A DNA stretch of 10,238 nucleotides from CAYLWW01 sp964387585 (GTDB lineage: Bacteria > Pseudomonadota > Alphaproteobacteria > Rickettsiales > Midichloriaceae), in assembly GCA_964387585.1 (NCBI GenBank), contig CAYLWW010000058.1:1-10238 (forward strand), in the 5' to 3' direction. Made by a program: the position numbers and the translations under genes. The number at the start of each line of letters is the position of its first letter. Positions within the stretch are counted from its first letter, which is position 1. Positions 6,820 to 10,238 of this stretch are shown here, piece after piece. Under the pieces are notes generated by a model. The model was not told the DNA's origin. It was given only the letters and a program-made list of their open reading frames with translations, and did no database searches.

Positions 6820-7815
6820 ATGTATTTAGCTGAAATAATAATCAACATAGCTAGTATAGTAGGTAAAATATTACTTCTTCTTATACCTTTATTAGTATCA
6901 GTAGCCTATTTAACCCTAGCAGAACGTAAAATCATAGGTTGGATGCAGCTAAGAGTTGGTCCTAATGTTACAGGTCCATTTGGTTTACTTCAACCAATAG
7001 CTGATGCAATTAAGTTATTATTTAAAGAACCAATACTTCCAGATAAAGCTAATAAAATACTTTTTACTTTAGCTCCAGTAGTTACTTTTTCTTTAGCGAT
7101 GTTAGGTTGGGCTGTGATACCTATAGAAGATTATGTAATAGCTGATATTAATGTTGGAGTACTATATCTTTTAGCAACATCATCACTTAGCGTATATGGA
7201 ATAGTAATAGCAGGATGGGCTAGTAACTCTCAATATGCGTTCTTAGGTGCTATAAGATCAGCTGCTCAGATGATTTCATATGAACTTTCGATAGGTTTAT
7301 GTATCGTTTGCGTATTACTGGTTACAGGATCGTTAAATTTACGTGAGATAGTTGAAGCTCAAAAACACATGCCTTGGCACTATCAACTTTTGCTCTGGCC
7401 TATGTTCGTAATATTTTTTATCTCTATTTTAGCTGAAACAAATAGACATCCATTTGATTTACCTGAAGCAGAAGCAGAATTAGTAGCTGGTTATCATGTT
7501 GAATATTCTTCTATGGGTTTTGCTCTGTTTTTCCTAGGCGAATACGCTAACATGATTTTAATGAGCGCAATAGCTACCATAGCTTTTTTAGGCGGGTGGT
7601 TACCTCCTTTTGGTTTAGATTTTTTATCTTTTATTCCCGGAATAATTTGGTTTATATTAAAAGTTGCTTTTTGCTTATTTGTATTTATCTGGGTTAGAGC
7701 AGCTTTACCTCGCTATCGGTATGATCAGTTAATGAGGTTAGGATGGAAGATGTTTTTGCCTATAACCTTAGCATGGGTTATAATTACTTCAGCAGTAGTT
7801 ATGGTTACTGGGTAA
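6820..7815 (+). CDS. nuoH: NADH-quinone oxidoreductase subunit H
   Basis: NuoH (ND1 in mitochondria) is the inner-membrane subunit of respiratory complex I that joins the peripheral arm to the proton-pumping arm and forms part of the quinone site. The 331 residues are full length, with about eight hydrophobic segments. Family signatures are LAERKIIGWMQLRVGPN (33-49), followed by GPFGLLQPIADAIKLLFKE (52-70), and ETNRHPFDLPEAEAELVAGY (206-225), then HVEYSSMGFALFFLGEYANM (226-245). His210 stands where Ala or Pro is usual in ETNRxPFD; this is probably a neutral variant. The ATG start is preceded by a modest TAAAG purine stretch at 6806-6810. The gene has its own candidate promoter, and no other nuo gene is adjacent. 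The rluA-family gene follows after 51 bases on the same strand and may be cotranscribed. Confidence 0.97.
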   Translation: MYLAEIIINIASIVGKILLLLIPLLVSVAYLTLAERKIIGWMQLRVGPNVTGPFGLLQPIADAIKLLFKEPILPDKANKILFTLAPVVTFSLAMLGWAVIPIEDYVIADINVGVLYLLATSSLSVYGIVIAGWASNSQYAFLGAIRSAAQMISYELSIGLCIVCVLLVTGSLNLREIVEAQKHMPWHYQLLLWPMFVIFFISILAETNRHPFDLPEAEAELVAGYHVEYSSMGFALFFLGEYANMILMSAIATIAFLGGWLPPFGLDFLSFIPGIIWFILKVAFCLFVFIWVRAALPRYRYDQLMRLGWKMFLPITLAWVIITSAVVMVTG

Positions 7816-7866
7816 GGGATATATTTTCATTACCTTTATATATAAATAAAGTTTAAAGATAAAATT

Positions 7867-8895
7867 ATGGAAGAAACTATAGTAAGAAGTGGAGAAGAAG
7901 GCATTAGGTTAGATAGGTGGTTTAAAAGAAATTTTCCAGAAACTAGCTTTATTCTAATAGCTAAGTTAACTAGATTAGGTAAAATAAGAATAAATGGCAA
8001 GAAAGTTGATGTTTCTGAACGCTTAAAAAGGGGAGAAAAGATCACTTTCCCTCAATTTAATAATGACTTTGATGTTAATACTGTAAGCAAAAATCAAAGT
8101 CATGCTTTAGAATTAAAGTATTCCAATTTAGCTAAAGAAATAATAGCAAATATACTTTACTATGATAACGATATAATAGCGATTAATAAAGCCGCTGGGT
8201 TGGCTACGCAAGGAGGAACAAAGGTAAGCGTAAGTGTTGATAGCTTGACTCCATTTTTAAAACTTAATTCTACTGAAAAGCCAAGATTAGTACATCGACT
8301 AGATAAAGAAACTAGCGGAGCTTTACTCCTAGCACGCTCAGCTAATAGTGCATCTATTATTTCTGAATTGATGAGAAAAAGAGAAATATCAAAACGATAT
8401 TTAGCAATTTTATGTGGTGTACCTAAAGAAAAAAACGGAATAATAAGCTTGCCGTTAATTAAAAAAGATGTATCAAATGATAGTAGCAAAAGTTATGAAT
8501 ATGTATGTTATGATCTAGAAAATGGTAAAGAGGCCGTAACAAAATATAGGGTAATAGACTACTCAGCTATGAATTGTTTAGTAGAATTAGAAACTGTAAC
8601 TGGTCGTATGCATCAAATTAGAGCTCATTGCGCTGCAATTGGATGCCCCATTTTAGGAGATCGCAAATATGCTAAAGCATCATCAGATTGGCATCAAGAG
8701 AATAGTAATATAGCACATTTAAAACAAAATAATAGTATAGAAAAAGCAGTGATTTTAGCAAAAAAATCAAAAAATATTCATCTTCACTCTTGGAAAATTA
8801 GCTTAATGTTAAACAATAAAAATATTAACATCACAGCTTCTTTACCATTATACTTTGAGAATACCATGAAAGAATGGGGATTCATAGTTAGATAA
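7867..8895 (+). CDS. rluC: RluA-family 23S rRNA pseudouridine synthase (RluC/RluD type)
   Basis: This enzyme isomerises specific uridines of ribosomal RNA to pseudouridine in the cytoplasm. It has an N-terminal S4 RNA-binding domain (about 12-62; RLDRWFKRNFP, then KIRINGKKVDVSERLKRGEKI) and a catalytic RluA domain from about residue 95. The catalytic motif is RLVHRLDKETSGALLLAR (140-157) with the nucleophile Asp146. It is followed by KRYLAILCG (176-184) and by ELETVTGRMHQIRAHCAAIG with PILGDRKYA (241-269), the conserved RluA C-terminal blocks. The S4 domain places it with RluC/RluD rather than RluA or TruC. The choice of RluC over RluD rests on general resemblance to the rickettsial proteins and is less certain. 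At 342 residues it is slightly long; a Lys/Asn-rich insert lies at about 272-300. It sits 51 bases after nuoH and 32 bases before the next gene, so an operon is plausible. Confidence 0.9.
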   Translation: MEETIVRSGEEGIRLDRWFKRNFPETSFILIAKLTRLGKIRINGKKVDVSERLKRGEKITFPQFNNDFDVNTVSKNQSHALELKYSNLAKEIIANILYYDNDIIAINKAAGLATQGGTKVSVSVDSLTPFLKLNSTEKPRLVHRLDKETSGALLLARSANSASIISELMRKREISKRYLAILCGVPKEKNGIISLPLIKKDVSNDSSKSYEYVCYDLENGKEAVTKYRVIDYSAMNCLVELETVTGRMHQIRAHCAAIGCPILGDRKYAKASSDWHQENSNIAHLKQNNSIEKAVILAKKSKNIHLHSWKISLMLNNKNINITASLPLYFENTMKEWGFIVR

Positions 8896-8927
8896 ATAAG
8901 ATCAGGTAATTTATAACTTATTAATAT

Positions 8928-10073
8928 ATGAACTCAATACTTAAAATTGCTATCCAAGAAGAGGAAAATAGAAGAAAATCTTCGTATCAAGAGCTTAAAA
9001 AATTAGAATTATTAGTGAAAACTAAAAACTTACATCCTGATATAATAGATACAATAAAACAAATTATAGAATTAGATATTGGAATAATCACAAATTCAAA
9101 TAATCAGATAAAACAATATACTGATTCAACTTTTGCTTTGAAAACTAATAAATTATTAGAAATATTAGAATGTACTAAGGAAATTCTATCACATGAAACT
9201 GATTCAATTCTTGCTATTTCTGGTATATTATTAGACTTTTACCCTATAGAACAACACTCTAGAACAATACTAGAAGGTACTATAGGAGAAATTGGAGAAA
9301 TTATAAATAACTTTGGAACTTCTAAACCAAATTGTATACAAAATACCTATATAACTATTCTTAGAAAAGTTTCAGAAGCTAATTCTATTTTAGATATTAA
9401 AGAGCTAGCAAGTAATGATATTTATCAGGTCAATCACAGTCCTAATATTCAAACTGCAAAATTCCCTGAAAATTTTAATTACACTGATTATAGCAACTGG
9501 TTCTACTACTATAGTGATGAACTTAGTCCTAAACAAGGCGAGCTTTTATTGCCTAATTTAGGTTATGCTTTTGGAGGCTCTCGTGAAGATAGCAGATATT
9601 TCAATAAACAATTTAGAACTGAAGATTGCTCATCATCACTAGCGAAATGGTTGGGCGCTCAACATGCTTTTTCTACTGCGAATATGATTAATTGGCATGT
9701 TAATTACTTTAGCGATAATGACAATGCTACAAATCATGGTGAATACTATGAATCTGCAAAAAATACTTTAACACCTATAAATGCAACAATAACAAAAAAC
9801 ATAAGTTACATCCCTAAAGGAGCTGTTTTTGCTTTTAGAGGCCATACAGGGCTTATAACGAATATCTATCCTGAATTTAGTATTATCGAAACCTTAAGCT
9901 ATTCAAGAGATATGTATAAAACTGAGGGTTTTGGTTATAAAAATTATACTTACTCGGAAGGCAAAATAACAGTAGGAGTAATAGAGAGAGAGTTATTCTT
10001 TTTTGAAGAAAAAGTAAATATATTTGACAATATTAACTTGTCGGATATGTGTTACAATGATGATCTTTATTAA
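8928..10073 (+). CDS. Putative NlpC/P60-like cysteine hydrolase with helical N-terminal domain
   Basis: The 381-residue protein has no signal peptide or membrane segment. Residues 1 to about 165 are helical and charged (EEENRRKSSYQELKKLELL), possibly coiled coil. Residues about 205-350 carry a pattern like NlpC/P60 or CHAP hydrolases: GYAFGGSREDSRYF, then TEDCSSSLAKWLG with candidate nucleophile Cys234, then YIPKGAVFAFRGHTGLI with candidate His306, followed by a strand containing Glu321 (SIIETLSYSR) as a possible third residue. In NlpC/P60 enzymes the equivalent order is GG..DCSG, G(D/A)..FF..GHVGI and a polar residue on the next strand; these enzymes cut peptidoglycan peptides or other amide bonds. 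The substrate here is unknown: it could act on peptidoglycan or on a host protein as an effector. The assignment is by motif only. The gene follows the rluA-family gene by 32 bases, with no strong ribosome binding site, and ends in a terminator-like hairpin. Confidence 0.6.
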   Translation: MNSILKIAIQEEENRRKSSYQELKKLELLVKTKNLHPDIIDTIKQIIELDIGIITNSNNQIKQYTDSTFALKTNKLLEILECTKEILSHETDSILAISGILLDFYPIEQHSRTILEGTIGEIGEIINNFGTSKPNCIQNTYITILRKVSEANSILDIKELASNDIYQVNHSPNIQTAKFPENFNYTDYSNWFYYYSDELSPKQGELLLPNLGYAFGGSREDSRYFNKQFRTEDCSSSLAKWLGAQHAFSTANMINWHVNYFSDNDNATNHGEYYESAKNTLTPINATITKNISYIPKGAVFAFRGHTGLITNIYPEFSIIETLSYSRDMYKTEGFGYKNYTYSEGKITVGVIERELFFFEEKVNIFDNINLSDMCYNDDLY

Positions 10074-10112
10074 TAAATCACCATTGTTAATATATATTTT
10101 TGATTTTTTATA
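10054..10112 (+). terminator. Probable Rho-independent terminator overlapping the stop of the preceding gene
   Basis: Positions 10054-10064 pair with 10077-10087 at 10 of 11 positions (one A·C mismatch), with a 12-nt loop containing the TAA stop at 10071-10073. The stem is followed by a T-rich tract (TATATTTTTGATTTTTTA, within 10093-10110). This would end the rightward transcript of the hydrolase gene and possibly of the nuoH-rluC run. Confidence 0.5.
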
Positions 10113-10135
10113 AGATCTAATGTAGTTCATTATTT

Positions 10136-10238
10136 TCAGAATGAAGATTTGGTAAACGTGAAAAGTAAAGCATATAAAAATTGTATATAGTCATTCCAGT
10201 TGACATTAATATGGATAATTGATATAAATAAGGGATGT
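10136..10238 (-). CDS. C-terminal end of a second copy or relic of the left-edge gene
   Basis: On the minus strand the frame is open from the right edge (HPLFISIIHINVNWNDYI) to a TGA at 10136-10138, giving 33 visible residues. The first 18 residues match those at the left edge except His for Tyr at position nine. The copies then diverge, and this one adds only 15 residues (QFLYALLFTFTKSSF), which are hydrophobic and unlike the long polar tail on the left. It may be a truncated paralogue or pseudogene. After a gap on the left side the string TTTTTATAT recurs in the same frame (about 122-130), which would fit an internal deletion, but this match is too short to be firm. Confidence 0.45.
   Translation of the reverse strand, partial: HPLFISIIHINVNWNDYIQFLYALLFTFTKSSF
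10185..10238 (-). repeat. Right copy of the 54-bp inverted repeat at the window edges
   Basis: This is the reverse complement of 2-55 with two adjacent mismatches. It ends exactly at the window edge, so the repeat may continue beyond it. Confidence 0.95.

Noticed and set aside
7836..8489. Minus-strand open frames (7836-8045 and 8160-8489) across the pseudouridine synthase gene.
   Set aside because: They are antisense shadows of well-conserved S4 and RluA domains and have no recognisable product.
1..10238. The whole window as one transposon with 54-bp terminal inverted repeats.
   Set aside because: The interior holds core genes (acnA, nuoH, rluC) and no intact transposase or recombinase, and the repeats are themselves coding segments of one gene rather than typical element ends.

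Overview
The window is very AT-rich (roughly 30% GC by eye) and carries long intergenic gaps and a decayed insertion sequence. Its proteins are alphaproteobacterial: a Rickettsiales-like aconitase A, NuoH, a flagellar FliR and an RluA-family pseudouridine synthase. Asn/Lys/Ile-rich proteins, gene decay and a nuo gene separated from its usual partners all suggest an obligate intracellular member of the Rickettsiales. The fliR gene points to one of the lineages that keep flagellar genes (Midichloria-like or protist-associated) rather than a typical Rickettsia. The genus cannot be fixed from this sequence.

Layout. Positions 1-509 hold the 3' part of an unrecognised Cys-containing protein gene that enters from the left edge. 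Positions 510-1561 contain hairpins and the remains of an IS630-family transposase on the minus strand. Next come two minus-strand genes: acnA (1562-4306) and, upstream of it, a membrane-anchored FkbM-like protein gene (4374-5573), separated by an A/T-only hairpin. A divergent gap of about 230 bp precedes the plus-strand genes fliR (5803-6573), nuoH (6820-7815), an rluA/rluC-type gene (7867-8895) and a 381-residue protein (8928-10073) that looks like an NlpC/P60-type cysteine hydrolase with a helical N-terminal domain. A terminator-like hairpin closes this run.

The two edges of the window are inverted copies of one 54-bp sequence (2-55 and 10185-10238, two mismatches). Both copies are read in the same frame and encode the same peptide, but their C-terminal continuations differ: about 150 residues on the left and about 15 on the right. 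This is either a contig bounded by a dispersed repeat or a real inverted gene duplication whose recombination could exchange C-terminal tails.

Functionally, acnA (TCA cycle), nuoH (complex I) and the pseudouridine synthase are housekeeping genes and do not form one pathway. The less ordinary content is the isolated fliR, the FkbM-like protein whose topology and active site both look wrong for a working methyltransferase, the candidate cysteine hydrolase, and the edge repeats. No RNA gene, CRISPR array or intact mobile element is visible.
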